Shown: positions 7,484 to 15,762, numbered from the stretch's first letter. The stretch: DNA of 36,643 nucleotides from an uncultured Ruminococcus sp. (GCA_902768825.1 CACXMR010000026.1:1-36643), one strand, 5' to 3'. Program-made: numbers and translations. The notes: generated from the letters alone by a model not told the origin.

Positions 7484-7518
7484 GACAAAAAAATAGCGGC
7501 TGCCTGAGTGGGCAGCCG
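7484..7518 (-). terminator. Intrinsic terminator after acpP
   Basis: On the minus strand GGCTGCC, a CACTCA loop and GGCAGCC form a perfect 7-base-pair stem, followed by GCTATTTTTTT. It lies a few bases after the acpP stop and separates acpP from proS. Confidence 0.9.
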
Positions 7519-7530
7519 GCCATGATCCGA

Positions 7531-7758
7531 TTACTTATTGTTCTCGATATACTTAACAAGATCGTCAACAGTCTTGATGTTTTCTACCTCGTCATCAGGA
7601 ACCTCTACCTCAAACTCGTCCTCGATAGACATTACCAGGTCAACAACATCAAGAGAATCAGCGCCCAGGTCATCAATGAGAGATGTTTCGGGAGTGATCT
7701 TGTCCTCTTCAACATCGAACTGCTCGCTAAGAATAGCCTTAACCTTTTCAAGTACCAT
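7531..7758 (-). CDS. acpP: Acyl carrier protein
   Basis: The 75-residue acidic protein carries growing acyl chains on phosphopantetheine during fatty acid synthesis. The attachment serine is S35 in GADSLD, and the helix II pattern [15 protein letters not shown] is standard. The ATG follows TAGGAGGAGTTAACC. It stands alone: the usual fab neighbours are absent and its own promoter and terminator flank it, so it is probably monocistronic. An inverted repeat over its -10 box suggests regulation. Confidence 0.97.
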   Translation of the reverse strand: MVLEKVKAILSEQFDVEEDKITPETSLIDDLGADSLDVVDLVMSIEDEFEVEVPDDEVENIKTVDDLVKYIENNK

Positions 7759-7877
7759 GGTTAACTCCTCCTAAAAAATTGAATGATAAAAATTGTGCCC
7801 CGATCTCCTGCGCTGTAGACAACGAACGATAATCGTGCTACAATATGAGAGCGGCAATTTTTCGCCGCACAATTTTC

Positions 7878-7894
7878 TATACTCAAATAGTATA
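7878..7894. promoter_or_regulatory. Inverted repeat TATACT-N5-AGTATA over the acpP promoter
   Basis: Perfect 6-base arms with a 5-base spacer overlap the acpP -10 box at 7887-7892. The position suits a repressor of lipid synthesis, but the sequence does not clearly match the FapR or FabT consensus known to me. Confidence 0.4.
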
Positions 7895-7915
7895 AGGTAT
7901 TCCTTGTTTTGTCAA
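7887..7915 (-). promoter_or_regulatory. acpP promoter
   Basis: On the minus strand TTGACA (7915-7910) and TACTAT (7892-7887) are 17 bases apart. The roughly 120-base untranslated leader contains a small hairpin GCGGCGAAAAATTGCCGC near 7852-7869. Confidence 0.85.
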
Positions 7916-8006
7916 TATATAATTTGCATTTTTCTCCATGATTTGCAATTTTTTTTGAAACAGGATAATTATTTTATTGAATGCTTTACTGAAAGGGAGA
8001 TTTATA

Positions 8007-8846
8007 ATGTCAGAAAGACGCTTTGCGGTCATAGGTCATCCCATCGGGCACACCATGTCGCCGTTTATCCACAAAAGATTATTTGAGCTTGCAGGAATTG
8101 AGGGGGACTATACCGTGATAGACGTCCCGCCGGAAAAGCTCCCGGAAATGATAAAGGAGCTTGATACCCTCAGGGGCTATAACATTACTATACCCAACAA
8201 GCAGAGGATAATACCATTCCTTGACAGACTTCACGAGAGAGCGCAGCTTTACGGTTCGGTCAATACCGTGAGCAACCACAACGGCAGGACGGGTTATACC
8301 ACTGACCCTGACGGGTTTCTGAAGGCGCTGGAGCACGGAGGGATACCTCTTTCGGGAAACGTGGTGCTGCTGGGCTGCGGAGGGGCTGCAAGGACATTCG
8401 CTTTTGAGGCGGTGCTTGCGGGCTGCAGTGTGACTATCGCCGCAAGGGCTGAGAGCCGTGTCCGGCAGGAGGCTCTCGCAAAGGAGATAAAGGAAAAGCT
8501 GAAGGATGCTCAGGTGAGCTGCTGTCTTCTCTCGGAGATAAGCGGAGACTATGATCTGCTTGTCAACGGAACCCCGGTGGGGATGTATCCCCATACGGAT
8601 GAGATGCCTATAACCGAAAAGGCTCTCTCTAAATGCGCCTGTGTTTTTGATGCCGTATACAATCCGTTGAGGACAAGGCTCGTGGAGTGTGCAGCGGCAA
8701 ACGGTTCCATAGCGGTGGGCGGTATGTCAATGCTGGTGTGGCAGGCGGTTGCGGCTCACAGCATCTGGGACGGCTCGGAGTATGACCCGGAGGACATAAA
8801 GCAGCTTGAAGAGGACAGCGCAAAGGAACAGTCAAGGCTGTTCTGA
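8007..8846 (+). CDS. aroE: Shikimate dehydrogenase
   Basis: This NADPH-dependent enzyme reduces 3-dehydroshikimate to shikimate in aromatic amino acid synthesis. The 279-residue protein has the substrate-binding GHPIGHTMSP (residues 10-19), the catalytic lysine K65 in NITIPNK, N86, the catalytic aspartate D100 in TTDPDGF and the nucleotide-binding GCGGAAR (123-129). The ATG at 8007 follows AAAGGGAGATTTATA. An in-frame ATG at 7977 has no ribosome binding site. It is transcribed divergently from acpP and forms a two-gene unit with aroK 19 bases downstream. Confidence 0.95.
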   Translation: MSERRFAVIGHPIGHTMSPFIHKRLFELAGIEGDYTVIDVPPEKLPEMIKELDTLRGYNITIPNKQRIIPFLDRLHERAQLYGSVNTVSNHNGRTGYTTDPDGFLKALEHGGIPLSGNVVLLGCGGAARTFAFEAVLAGCSVTIAARAESRVRQEALAKEIKEKLKDAQVSCCLLSEISGDYDLLVNGTPVGMYPHTDEMPITEKALSKCACVFDAVYNPLRTRLVECAAANGSIAVGGMSMLVWQAVAAHSIWDGSEYDPEDIKQLEEDSAKEQSRLF

Positions 8847-8865
8847 TGACGGGAGGTTTTGCACT

Positions 8866-9372
8866 ATGGCAAAGAGGAACATAATACTGTGCGGATTCAT
8901 GGGCAGCGGCAAGAGCACCATAGGCGGGCTGCTTGCCAAGAAAATGGGAATGTCCTTTATTGATCTTGACCGCTACATCGAAAAGCAGGAGAACCGGACG
9001 ATTTCACGGATCTTTGAGGAGAGCGGGGAGGCTTACTTCCGGGAGAAGGAGAGGGAAGCGTCTGTCACCCTTGGCAGGAAGCAGGGACTTGTAGTGGCTG
9101 CTGGGGGCGGAACCCTTACTTTTGAAGAGAATGTAAAGGCATTCAGGGAGAACGGGCGGATAGTGCTGCTGAGCATTACACCGGAAGCCGTTGCTCTTCG
9201 TCTCAAAAACGACACCACCAGGCCGCTTTTAGCGGTGCCGGATAAATTAGGAGCAATAAAGGAGCTATTTGAAAAGCGGCTGCCTCTGTATGAAAAGGCG
9301 GCGGATATAATAGTTGACGCCGACCAGTCGCCCATGCAGGTGTGTGCGCAGATCATGTCAGAACTCCATTAG
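8866..9372 (+). CDS. aroK: Shikimate kinase
   Basis: This enzyme phosphorylates shikimate with ATP, the step after AroE. The 168-residue protein shows the Walker A loop GFMGSGKST (residues 10-18), the shikimate-binding DLD (33-35), R59 in YFRE and the GGG motif at 80-82. A typical lid arginine region is NDTTRPLL. The ATG at 8866 has GGGAGG eight bases upstream. An earlier in-frame ATG at 8806 lies inside aroE and is rejected. The stop codon overlaps a perfect 15-base-pair hairpin. Confidence 0.95.
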   Translation: MAKRNIILCGFMGSGKSTIGGLLAKKMGMSFIDLDRYIEKQENRTISRIFEESGEAYFREKEREASVTLGRKQGLVVAAGGGTLTFEENVKAFRENGRIVLLSITPEAVALRLKNDTTRPLLAVPDKLGAIKELFEKRLPLYEKAADIIVDADQSPMQVCAQIMSELH

Positions 9373-9405
9373 TCGGGGGGACTTTTACGAAAAAGTCCCC
9401 CCGAC
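9372..9405 (+). terminator. Perfect 15-base-pair hairpin at the aroK stop
   Basis: GTCGGGGGGACTTTT and its exact complement flank the loop ACGA. The last base of the aroK stop is its first base. There is no T-run after the stem, so it is not a textbook intrinsic terminator. It may end or stabilise the aroE-aroK message, or be the edge of the repeat island that follows. Confidence 0.55.
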
Positions 9406-9722
9406 ACCCCCGAAAACGTTGTTCGCGGGGGCAGAAAAACTGATTTCTCAGTTGGCTGCTCGCGATTCTTACATTCTTTCATCCCGCGGAAACAAAAGCA
9501 GCATTTCCGAAAGACTATCAACGCGAAATAGGGAGCGGCAGCTTGCCGGGGGTGCATGGGGGTGCCGACAGGCGAGACCCAGCCCCCTGACATCCCAATG
9601 CTCCAGCCTGAATCCGGGAGAAATCGGGCTAAATGTATTCTATTTGACTGCATGATAATAGTATAAATATTCCCTTCAGAAACTTTTTCGGATTTTTTTA
9701 AAAAAGATTTTATCAGTCACTT
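9406..9722. repeat. Degenerate repeat island after aroK
   Basis: No supported gene lies between aroK and the lipoprotein promoter. GGGAGCGGCAGCTTGCCGGG near 9530 resembles the 34-base units at 3020-3092. Positions 9559-9577 are the exact reverse complement of 31068-31086. Positions 9587-9611 match 27923-27947 at 24 of 25 bases. The AGCCTGAATCC/GGGCT hairpin near 9605-9630 looks like a decayed copy of the terminator at 27941. The right end (from about 9650) is AT-rich promoter upstream DNA. Confidence 0.7.
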
Positions 9723-9750
9723 TTGAGTCACATAGCTTGTGTATTATATA
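9723..9750 (+). promoter_or_regulatory. Probable promoter of the lipoprotein gene
   Basis: TTGAGT (9723-9728) and TATATA (9745-9750) are spaced 16 bases apart, with an A/T-rich upstream stretch. A small hairpin GCCCGAAAAGGGC lies in the leader just ahead of the ribosome binding site. Confidence 0.5.
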
Positions 9751-9848
9751 GCCATAGCAACGAGATAAACACAAGCAAACACACAGACTGAAAGAAATTG
9801 AAAAATAAAAGGCCCGAAAAGGGCAACATCTGAAAGGGGAAAATCATC

Positions 9849-10850
9849 ATGAAAAAGACAATCGTAAAGGTACTCACAGCAGCTCTCGTAATCACAACTC
9901 TTGTTTGCACAGCAGCAGGCTGCGGCACTAAGACAAGCAGCTCAGCTTCACAGTCAAGCACAGAAAGCGTAGTAAGCACGGTTTCACAGACAGAGGACAA
10001 GAGCCAGATAGAGATCACCGACAACAGCGTCAGCGAAGATGTGGATGTCAGGAACGTTGACCTGGACAAGCTCACCCAGGACATGATAAAGACAGCTTAC
10101 ACAGGCGACGACACAACAGGTCAGTTCAGCGCACTTTATCTTGGTGTTGACGACGGCAAGCCCAACGGCTGCGCAGTTATGTTCGTGACAACAAAGGCTA
10201 CCGCAGAGGAGACTCTCGGAGGCGTGATGAACGGCACCTACATCCCCGTAAGCGAGAAGGAAAACGAGGACGGCACCAAGGTTACAGTATTCACAGTGCT
10301 TGAGCCCAGGGGCATGAGAGACACCATCACACTGACAACCGCAGCAGACGGCAAGAGCGCTACAATGTCCTTCACAGGCGGCCCCTATGTTCTCAACGTA
10401 AAGCCCATCGACAGCAAGGAGGCTTTTGAGCAGACCAAGAAGATGCTCGTGCTCCTTGAGAGCTTCACCGCAGGTCAGGACAGGTCTGATGCCCAGACAG
10501 ACGCCGCTACCGTAGATGCAGCCTGCAAGAACTATTATGCAGAGCTGGTTTCAGGCACACTCAATGCAGAGAACAACACCTATGTAAAGAGTGACAAGCT
10601 CCCCTCAGCAAGCGCAACCGTGGCAGAGAGAAAAGAAGCAGCCGGCAAGTGCACAATCAAGGGCGCTATGGAGTATATGGGCCTTATCAACGAGGCCGGG
10701 AAGTATACTATAAAGCTTGATAACCTCAGCGCTGACGGCGCAGGCACTATCTTTGCAAAGGGCGACGAGGTGTACATCGCAGCAGTAGAGAACATCACAG
10801 ACGCTACCACCTTCGGCGAGATCTACAAGAATATGTTTGAGGAAAACTGA
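9849..10850 (+). CDS. Unrecognised secreted lipoprotein
   Basis: The 333-residue protein starts with a lipoprotein signal peptide: MKK, a hydrophobic core to residue 20, then the lipobox TAAGC with C25 as the lipidated cysteine. A Ser/Thr-rich linker (about 28-60) follows, then a soluble region without motifs I recognise. The last 110 residues (from CKNYYAELVSG) may be a separate domain resembling the C-terminal part of ruminococcal pilin-like proteins, which I could not check. The ATG follows AAAGGGGAAAATCATC. It stands alone with its own promoter. It is a cell-surface protein of unknown role. Confidence 0.85.
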   Translation: MKKTIVKVLTAALVITTLVCTAAGCGTKTSSSASQSSTESVVSTVSQTEDKSQIEITDNSVSEDVDVRNVDLDKLTQDMIKTAYTGDDTTGQFSALYLGVDDGKPNGCAVMFVTTKATAEETLGGVMNGTYIPVSEKENEDGTKVTVFTVLEPRGMRDTITLTTAADGKSATMSFTGGPYVLNVKPIDSKEAFEQTKKMLVLLESFTAGQDRSDAQTDAATVDAACKNYYAELVSGTLNAENNTYVKSDKLPSASATVAERKEAAGKCTIKGAMEYMGLINEAGKYTIKLDNLSADGAGTIFAKGDEVYIAAVENITDATTFGEIYKNMFEEN

Positions 10851-10877
10851 TATAAAACAGGTTATTATTACTATGAT

Positions 10878-10928
10878 GCTGTCGGTCACGGAGCCTATCC
10901 GGGGCCGGCAGCTTGGTGTATTTATCGG
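10878..10928 (+). terminator. Weak hairpin after the lipoprotein gene
   Basis: GCTGTCGG (10878-10885) can pair with CCGGCAGC (10905-10912) with one G-T pair, followed by TTGGTGTATTTAT. The tail is poor, so this is a tentative terminator. Confidence 0.35.
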
Positions 10929-11075
10929 GCTTTGGTAAAAGTCACGAAAAACTTTCAACAATAGTCCTATTTTAGGAGCTTTGGAATGTATATTTCGTTG
11001 AAAATTCGTAGCAGACTAAACAAAAAAATCAAAGAAAATTCTAATAAAATAAACAAAGAAATTTTTCCAAAGGAC
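10929..11075 (+). other. AT-rich region upstream of the S10 promoter
   Basis: No gene is seen. A/T tracts (AAAAAAATCAAAG, AATAAAATAAAC) sit directly before the -35 box at 11076, where UP elements that contact the RNA polymerase alpha subunit would lie. That function is inferred from position and composition. Confidence 0.4.
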
Positions 11076-11104
11076 TTGAAATCCTCATAGGCTTGTGGTA
11101 TTAT
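11076..11104 (+). promoter_or_regulatory. S10 operon promoter
   Basis: TTGAAA (11076-11081) and TATTAT (11099-11104) are spaced 17 bases apart. The start near 11111 gives a leader of about 290 bases before rpsJ. No other strong promoter was seen until after rplQ, so the cluster may be one long transcript. Confidence 0.85.
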
Positions 11105-11110
11105 AATTGA

Positions 11111-11400
11111 GCGTGACTGCAACAGATATGCGATGAAGCGGGAGGTTGCGGCTCATCAGAGCCGGTTTTTCCGTGGAGTATGTCCGATTTTAAACCGGGC
11201 GAAAGAATATTTTTGAGACGGCAGACCTGCGACCCTATAGAGTTGCAAGGGTTTGGTGTGTTGTGCTCTGATTTTTCTCAGTACCTGACCCGGAATGACT
11301 GAAAAGTCCTTCCGGTTTTTCAATGAGATAGCAGGAAACACCCGGAAGGGTGGAAGGAATTGAGAGAACGCCCGCCAACTACAATAAGGAGGCGATTAGC
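11111..11400 (+). promoter_or_regulatory. Long structured leader of the S10 operon
   Basis: This 290-base untranslated leader is much longer than needed. It contains GGGAGGTTGCGGCTC near 11140 and several possible stems, including a terminator-like hairpin at 11290-11320. Hairpin ACCCGGAAGGGT lies near 11339-11350, before the rpsJ ribosome binding site. In E. coli the S10 leader is bound by L4 to cause attenuation. That a similar autoregulation acts here is an inference. Confidence 0.6.
11290..11320 (+). terminator. Attenuator-like terminator inside the S10 leader
   Basis: CCGGAA pairs with TTCCGG and GACT with AGTC around a short loop, followed by five T (11316-11320). It lies about 80 bases before the rpsJ start and would stop transcription of the whole cluster unless prevented, so it is probably conditional. 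CCCGGAAGGG just downstream could offer a competing pairing. Confidence 0.7.
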
Positions 11401-11712
11401 GTGGCAGTCAAGGAAAAAATCAGGATAAGGATCAAGGGTTACGATCATCAGCTGGTGGACCAGTCCGCCGAGAAGATCGTTGCGACCGCAAAACGCACAG
11501 GAGCAAGGGTATCGGGTCCGGTGCCGCTCCCGACCGAGAAGCAGGTCGTCACAATACTGCGTGCTGTACACAAGTATAAGGACAGCCGTGAGCAGTTTGA
11601 AACAAGGACTCACAAAAGACTTATCGACATCCTCAGACCCTCAAACAAAACTGTTGAGGCTCTTACAGGACTCGAACTCCCTGCCGGTGTTGAGATAGAC
11701 ATCAAGCTCTGA
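11401..11712 (+). CDS. rpsJ: 30S ribosomal protein S10
   Basis: The 103-residue protein of the 30S head also acts with NusA/NusB/NusE-type antitermination complexes (S10 is NusE). Family motifs include [13 protein letters not shown] near the N-terminus, [10 protein letters not shown] and [11 protein letters not shown]. The start is GTG at 11401, with AAGGAGG ten bases upstream. An in-frame ATG at 11350 would add 17 residues unrelated to S10. It is the first gene of the cluster, behind the attenuator-like leader. Confidence 0.97.
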   Translation: MAVKEKIRIRIKGYDHQLVDQSAEKIVATAKRTGARVSGPVPLPTEKQVVTILRAVHKYKDSREQFETRTHKRLIDILRPSNKTVEALTGLELPAGVEIDIKL

Positions 11713-11782
11713 TTCAACCAACAGGCAGCCGGGGTCATGTCGGTGGAAAGCCGACCAATAACCTATCAAGGAGGAAAAACAA

Positions 11783-12475
11783 ATGCAGAAGGCAATCATC
11801 GGTAAAAAGATCGGTATGACACAGATCTTCGATGCAAAGGGCGCCGTTCTCCCTGTGACCGTAATCGAAGCCGGTCCGTGCGTAGTAGCACAGATCAAGA
11901 CGGTCGAAAACGACGGCTACGAAGCAGTGCAGCTGGGCTTTGGCGATATCAAGCTGAAGGTCCAGAGCGGCAAGAAGGGCAAGAGGATCCGCAGTGACAA
12001 GTTTAAGAATGATCCTGTAAACATCACAAAGCCTATGCTCGGCCACTTTAAGAAGGCTGACGTTGCTCCCAAGAGCACACTTCGTGAATTCAGATTCGAT
12101 AGCCTCGATTCTTACAAGGTCGGCGATATCATCAAGGCCGATACTTTTGCTGAGGGCGACAAGATCGACGTTACAGGCAAGAGCAAGGGCAAGGGATATG
12201 CCGGCGTTATCAAGCGTTGGAACTTCCACCGTCTCAAGGAAACTCACGGTTCCGGTCCTGTGGCTCGCCACGGCGGATCAATGGGCGCCTGCTCCACTCC
12301 GTCAAGAGTATGGAAGGGCAAGAAGATGGCAGGCCATCTCGGCGCTGAAAGAGTTACCGTACAGAATCTTACTGTCGTCAAGGTAGACGCAGAAAACAAT
12401 CTTATCGCTATCAAGGGTGCTGTTCCCGGACCTAACGGCGGAATCGTAGTTATTCGTGACAGCGTCAAGGCATAA
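11783..12475 (+). CDS. rplC: 50S ribosomal protein L3
   Basis: This 23S rRNA-binding protein initiates 50S assembly near the peptidyl transferase centre. Visible motifs are [10 protein letters not shown] at the N-terminus, [17 protein letters not shown] (129-145) and [24 protein letters not shown]. At 230 residues it is about 20 longer than the usual 209. The extra residues form a basic insertion around 57-80 ([16 protein letters not shown]). The ATG follows AAGGAGGAAAAACAA. The 70-base gap from rpsJ contains a small GTCGG/CCGAC hairpin at 11739-11755. Confidence 0.97.
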   Translation: MQKAIIGKKIGMTQIFDAKGAVLPVTVIEAGPCVVAQIKTVENDGYEAVQLGFGDIKLKVQSGKKGKRIRSDKFKNDPVNITKPMLGHFKKADVAPKSTLREFRFDSLDSYKVGDIIKADTFAEGDKIDVTGKSKGKGYAGVIKRWNFHRLKETHGSGPVARHGGSMGACSTPSRVWKGKKMAGHLGAERVTVQNLTVVKVDAENNLIAIKGAVPGPNGGIVVIRDSVKA

Positions 12476-12492
12476 GGGAAGGAGGAATTTCA

Positions 12493-13116
12493 ATGGCTAA
12501 TATAGATGTACTCGATATGGCAGGCCAGAAGGTCGGCACAGTTGAGCTTTCAGATGCCATTTTCGGTATTGAGCCCAATACGGCTGCAATGCATCAGATG
12601 GTAGTCAACTATCTTGCCAACAACCGTCAGGGCACACAGTCAGCTCTCACCCGTGCAGAGGTAAGCGGCGGCGGCAGAAAGCCCTGGAGACAGAAGGGCA
12701 CAGGCCACGCAAGACAGGGCTCGACCCGTGCACCCCAGTGGACACACGGCGGCATCGTATTTGCGCCGAAGCCCAGGAGCTATCGCTTCACCGTAAACAA
12801 GAAGGTGAGGAGACTGGCTATGAAGTCTGCATTTTCAAGCAAGCTTCAGGATTCACAGATCATCGTTGTTGACAGCCTGACATTAGACGGCTTTAAGACA
12901 AAGACAGTTGCCGCAATGCTCAAAGCCATCGGCTCTGAGAGGAAGGCACTTATAGTTCTTCCTGAGGTAGACGTAAAGGTCATCAACTCAGCAAGAAATA
13001 TCCCCGGTGTTAAGACAGCACAGGTAAATACGCTCAATGTCTATGACATCATGAACGCTGACAAGCTGGTCATCGTGAAGGATGCCATCAGCAAGCTCGA
13101 GGAGGTTTACGCATGA
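12493..13116 (+). CDS. rplD: 50S ribosomal protein L4
   Basis: The 207-residue protein lines the peptide exit tunnel and in E. coli represses the S10 operon. The tunnel loop is visible as [19 protein letters not shown], followed by [17 protein letters not shown]. The ATG has GAAGGAGG at a good distance. It overlaps rplW by four bases (ATGA), which indicates translational coupling. It is the candidate regulator of the leader at 11111-11400, by analogy. Confidence 0.97.
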   Translation: MANIDVLDMAGQKVGTVELSDAIFGIEPNTAAMHQMVVNYLANNRQGTQSALTRAEVSGGGRKPWRQKGTGHARQGSTRAPQWTHGGIVFAPKPRSYRFTVNKKVRRLAMKSAFSSKLQDSQIIVVDSLTLDGFKTKTVAAMLKAIGSERKALIVLPEVDVKVINSARNIPGVKTAQVNTLNVYDIMNADKLVIVKDAISKLEEVYA

Positions 13117-13406
13117 CAGCTCGTGACATCATCATAATGCCTATCATCACAGAGAAGAGCATGGCAGGCGTTGCAAGTGAAAAGAAATACACCTTCAAGG
13201 TAGACAAGAGAGCAACAAAGATCCAGATCGCAAAGGCTGTTGAAGAGATCTTCGGCGTAAAGGTCGCAAAGGTCAACACAGTAAGCGTGAGAGGTCATAT
13301 GCGTCGTCAGGGCAGGTACGAGGGCTACACACCTTCATGGAAGAAGGCTTATGTATCACTCACCGCCGACAGCAAGACGATAGAGTTCTTTGAAGGCATG
13401 ATGTAA
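13113..13406 (+). CDS. rplW: 50S ribosomal protein L23
   Basis: The 97-residue protein sits at the tunnel exit and docks trigger factor and SRP. It shows the typical PIITEKSM start, [26 protein letters not shown] and RGRxxRYEGY-like [18 protein letters not shown]. The ATG overlaps the end of rplD, and GAGGAGG lies within rplD. A 180-base structured gap follows before rplB, which is unusual for this operon. Confidence 0.97.
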   Translation: MTARDIIIMPIITEKSMAGVASEKKYTFKVDKRATKIQIAKAVEEIFGVKVAKVNTVSVRGHMRRQGRYEGYTPSWKKAYVSLTADSKTIEFFEGMM

Positions 13407-13586
13407 TACCCTTATCTGAATAAATGAGAGTGGGGAACATGAGTCGGAGGATCCGCTATGGACAGCTTCCGGATGAAGCCCACTGAACAGAGGGTATGAC
13501 CCTGCAGGACGGAACAGCTTCCGTGTGCAGGCAGAATGAATGGAGACAGGGATCTCCGCAAAGCCATCATGAGGAGAGTGAAATAA
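13407..13586 (+). ncRNA. Structured intra-operon RNA between rplW and rplB (candidate)
   Basis: Neighbouring genes here are mostly 1-70 bases apart, but this gap is 180 bases with no open frame. AGTGGG (13429-13434) pairs with CCCACT (13479-13484) and encloses ATCCG/CGGAT (13451-13455 with 13470-13474). CTGCA-ACGGAA pairs with TTCCGT-TGCAG (13501-13531), and GGAGA with TCTCC (13542-13557). AGGGT/ACCCT (13491-13503) competes with the second hairpin. The word ACAGCTTCCG occurs twice (13462, 13514). It may bind a ribosomal protein or be a processing site; the function is unknown. Confidence 0.55.
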
Positions 13587-14417
13587 ATGGCAATAAAGGT
13601 ATATAAGCCGACAAGCCCGGCAAGAAGAAATATGTCGGTCACAGATTATTCGGCTTTATCAAAGGTTGAGCCTGAGAAGAGCCTTCTTGCTCCGCTCAAC
13701 AAAAAGTCAGGCCGTAACAGCTACGGCAGGATCACCGTTCGTCACAGAGGCGGCGGCAATCGCAACAAGTACAGGATCATTGATTTCAAGCGTCGTAAGT
13801 TTGATGCAGAGGCCATCGTTAAGACTATAGAGTACGATCCCAACAGAAGTGCTCACATCGCACTCATCGAGTATACGGACGGTACAAAGAGCTACATCAT
13901 CGCTCCTGTAGGTCTTAAGGTAGGCTATAAGATCGTAAACGGTCCTACAGCGGATATCAAGCCTGGAAATGCACTTCCCCTTGCAAATATCCCCGTAGGT
14001 ACTTTCGTTCACAACGTAGAGCTTTATCCCGGCAAGGGCGCACAGCTTGCAAGAAGCGCAGGCAACATGGCACAGCTCATGGCTAAGGAAAACGGCCTGG
14101 CACTGCTCAGACTTCCTTCAGGCGAGCTGAGAAACGTTCCCGAGACCTGCATGGCTTCTATCGGCCAGGTAAGCAACATCGATCACGAGAATGTAAAGAT
14201 CGGTAAGGCAGGCCGTAAGCGCAACATGGGTTGGAGACCCACCGTAAGAGGTTCTGTAATGAACCCGAACGATCACCCCCACGGCGGTGGTGAGGGCAAG
14301 TCCCCTGTTGGCCGTCCCGGCCCTGTAACACCCTGGGGCAAGCCCGCTCTCGGATATAAGACCAGAAAGAACACACGTTCTGACAGACTTATCGTAAGAC
14401 GCAGAAACGGTAAATAA
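13587..14417 (+). CDS. rplB: 50S ribosomal protein L2
   Basis: This 276-residue protein is needed for subunit joining and peptidyl transferase activity. It shows [33 protein letters not shown] and the conserved C-terminal [18 protein letters not shown] containing the functionally important histidine. The ATG follows GAGGAGAGTGAAATAA. It is the first gene after the structured gap and so could be regulated by it. Confidence 0.97.
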   Translation: MAIKVYKPTSPARRNMSVTDYSALSKVEPEKSLLAPLNKKSGRNSYGRITVRHRGGGNRNKYRIIDFKRRKFDAEAIVKTIEYDPNRSAHIALIEYTDGTKSYIIAPVGLKVGYKIVNGPTADIKPGNALPLANIPVGTFVHNVELYPGKGAQLARSAGNMAQLMAKENGLALLRLPSGELRNVPETCMASIGQVSNIDHENVKIGKAGRKRNMGWRPTVRGSVMNPNDHPHGGGEGKSPVGRPGPVTPWGKPALGYKTRKNTRSDRLIVRRRNGK

Positions 14418-14444
14418 TAGGCTTGCAGAAAGGAGCTTTGTGAT

Positions 14445-14717
14445 ATGAGCAGAAGCATTAAAAAGGGTCCTTATGTGCAGCCTGTGCTGCTTAAAAGGGT
14501 TCAGCAGATGAATGAACTCGGTGAGAAGAAGATCCTCAAGACCTGGAGCAGATCTTCAACAATATTCCCTGAGTTCGTAGGTCATACATTTGCGGTACAT
14601 GACGGCCGCAAGCACGTTCCGGTATATGTGACTGAGGATATGGTCGGACACAAGCTCGGTGAGTTTGCTCCCACCAGGACCTTCAAGGGCCACGCCGGAT
14701 CAAAGACATCGAAATAA
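14445..14717 (+). CDS. rpsS: 30S ribosomal protein S19
   Basis: The 90-residue 30S head protein forms a pair with S13 and contacts the A-site finger. The start [10 protein letters not shown] and the end [12 protein letters not shown] are diagnostic. The ATG has AAAGGAG at normal spacing. It sits in the canonical place between rplB and rplV. Confidence 0.97.
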   Translation: MSRSIKKGPYVQPVLLKRVQQMNELGEKKILKTWSRSSTIFPEFVGHTFAVHDGRKHVPVYVTEDMVGHKLGEFAPTRTFKGHAGSKTSK

Positions 14718-14739
14718 GCCTGAAAGGAGTGTATGAACA

Positions 14740-15075
14740 ATGGAAGCAAGGGCAGAACTGAAATACGCCCGTATTTCTCCCCGTAAGGTGCAGATCGTCC
14801 TCGATCTTATCCGCAACAAGCCTTGCGATTATGCAATGGCAGTTCTCAAGCACACCCCGAAGGCTGCTTGTGAGGATCTCGAAAAGCTCCTCAAGTCAGC
14901 GATGGCTAATGCAGAGAACAACCACAACATGGATGTAAACAGACTTTATGTGGCAGAATGCTACGTTGGTCAGGGTCCTATCCTCAAGAGAATCCGTCCG
15001 AGAGCACAGGGCCGTGCATACAGAATAGACAAGAAAACATCACACATTACTCTTGTGCTCAAAGAGAAAGAATAA
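14740..15075 (+). CDS. rplV: 50S ribosomal protein L22
   Basis: The 111-residue protein reaches through the exit tunnel wall; its beta hairpin is a macrolide resistance site. Visible features are the [16 protein letters not shown] start and the hairpin region [18 protein letters not shown]. The ATG follows AAAGGAGTGTATGAACA. Gene order and 22-base spacing to rpsS are typical. Confidence 0.97.
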   Translation: MEARAELKYARISPRKVQIVLDLIRNKPCDYAMAVLKHTPKAACEDLEKLLKSAMANAENNHNMDVNRLYVAECYVGQGPILKRIRPRAQGRAYRIDKKTSHITLVLKEKE

Positions 15076-15094
15076 TAGGTGAGGAGGTAAACTA

Positions 15095-15760
15095 ATGGGC
15101 CAGAAAGTAAATCCGCACGGTCTCCGTGTCGGCATTATCAAGAATTGGGATTCACGTTGGTTTGTAAGCGATAAAGACTTCGGCGACACACTCGTTGAGG
15201 ACTACAACCTCCGTAAGACCCTCAAGAAGCAGCTTTACTCAGCAGGCGTCCCGAAGATCGAGATCGAGCGTGACGCTTCTAAGGTAAGGATCCATATACA
15301 CTGCGCAAAGCCCGGCATGGTAATCGGCAAGGGCGGCACAGAGATCGAGAAGCTCAGACTCCAGTGCGAGAAGATGCTGGGCAAGAGCGTTGCCATCAAC
15401 ATCGTTGAGGTAAAGAACCCCGATCTGGACGCACAGCTCATCGCAGAGAGCGTTGCATCTCAGCTTGAGAGAAGAATTTCCTTCAGAAGAGCTATGAAGC
15501 AGAGCATCGGCAGAGCAATGAAGTGCAATGCAAAGGGTATCAAGATCCAGTGTGCAGGCCGTCTGGGCGGCGCTGAGATCGCAAGAGCAGAGCAGTATCA
15601 TGAGGGCACAATCCCGCTGCAGACCCTCAGAGCAGATATCGAATACGGTTTCGCAGAGGCTGCTACCACCTACGGCATTATCGGCGTAAAGGTATGGCTG
15701 TATAAGGGTGAGGTCCTTCACGATAACCGCAAGCCTCGTAAGGAAGGAGGCAGCAAATAA
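15095..15760 (+). CDS. rpsC: 30S ribosomal protein S3
   Basis: The 221-residue protein shapes the mRNA entry tunnel and helicase. It starts [14 protein letters not shown] and has a KH domain with the GMVIGKGG loop (about residues 75-82) and the conserved [12 protein letters not shown]. The ATG has GAGGAGG seven bases upstream. The C-terminus is short and basic, as in other Firmicutes. Confidence 0.97.
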   Translation: MGQKVNPHGLRVGIIKNWDSRWFVSDKDFGDTLVEDYNLRKTLKKQLYSAGVPKIEIERDASKVRIHIHCAKPGMVIGKGGTEIEKLRLQCEKMLGKSVAINIVEVKNPDLDAQLIAESVASQLERRISFRRAMKQSIGRAMKCNAKGIKIQCAGRLGGAEIARAEQYHEGTIPLQTLRADIEYGFAEAATTYGIIGVKVWLYKGEVLHDNRKPRKEGGSK

Positions 15761-15762
15761 TC

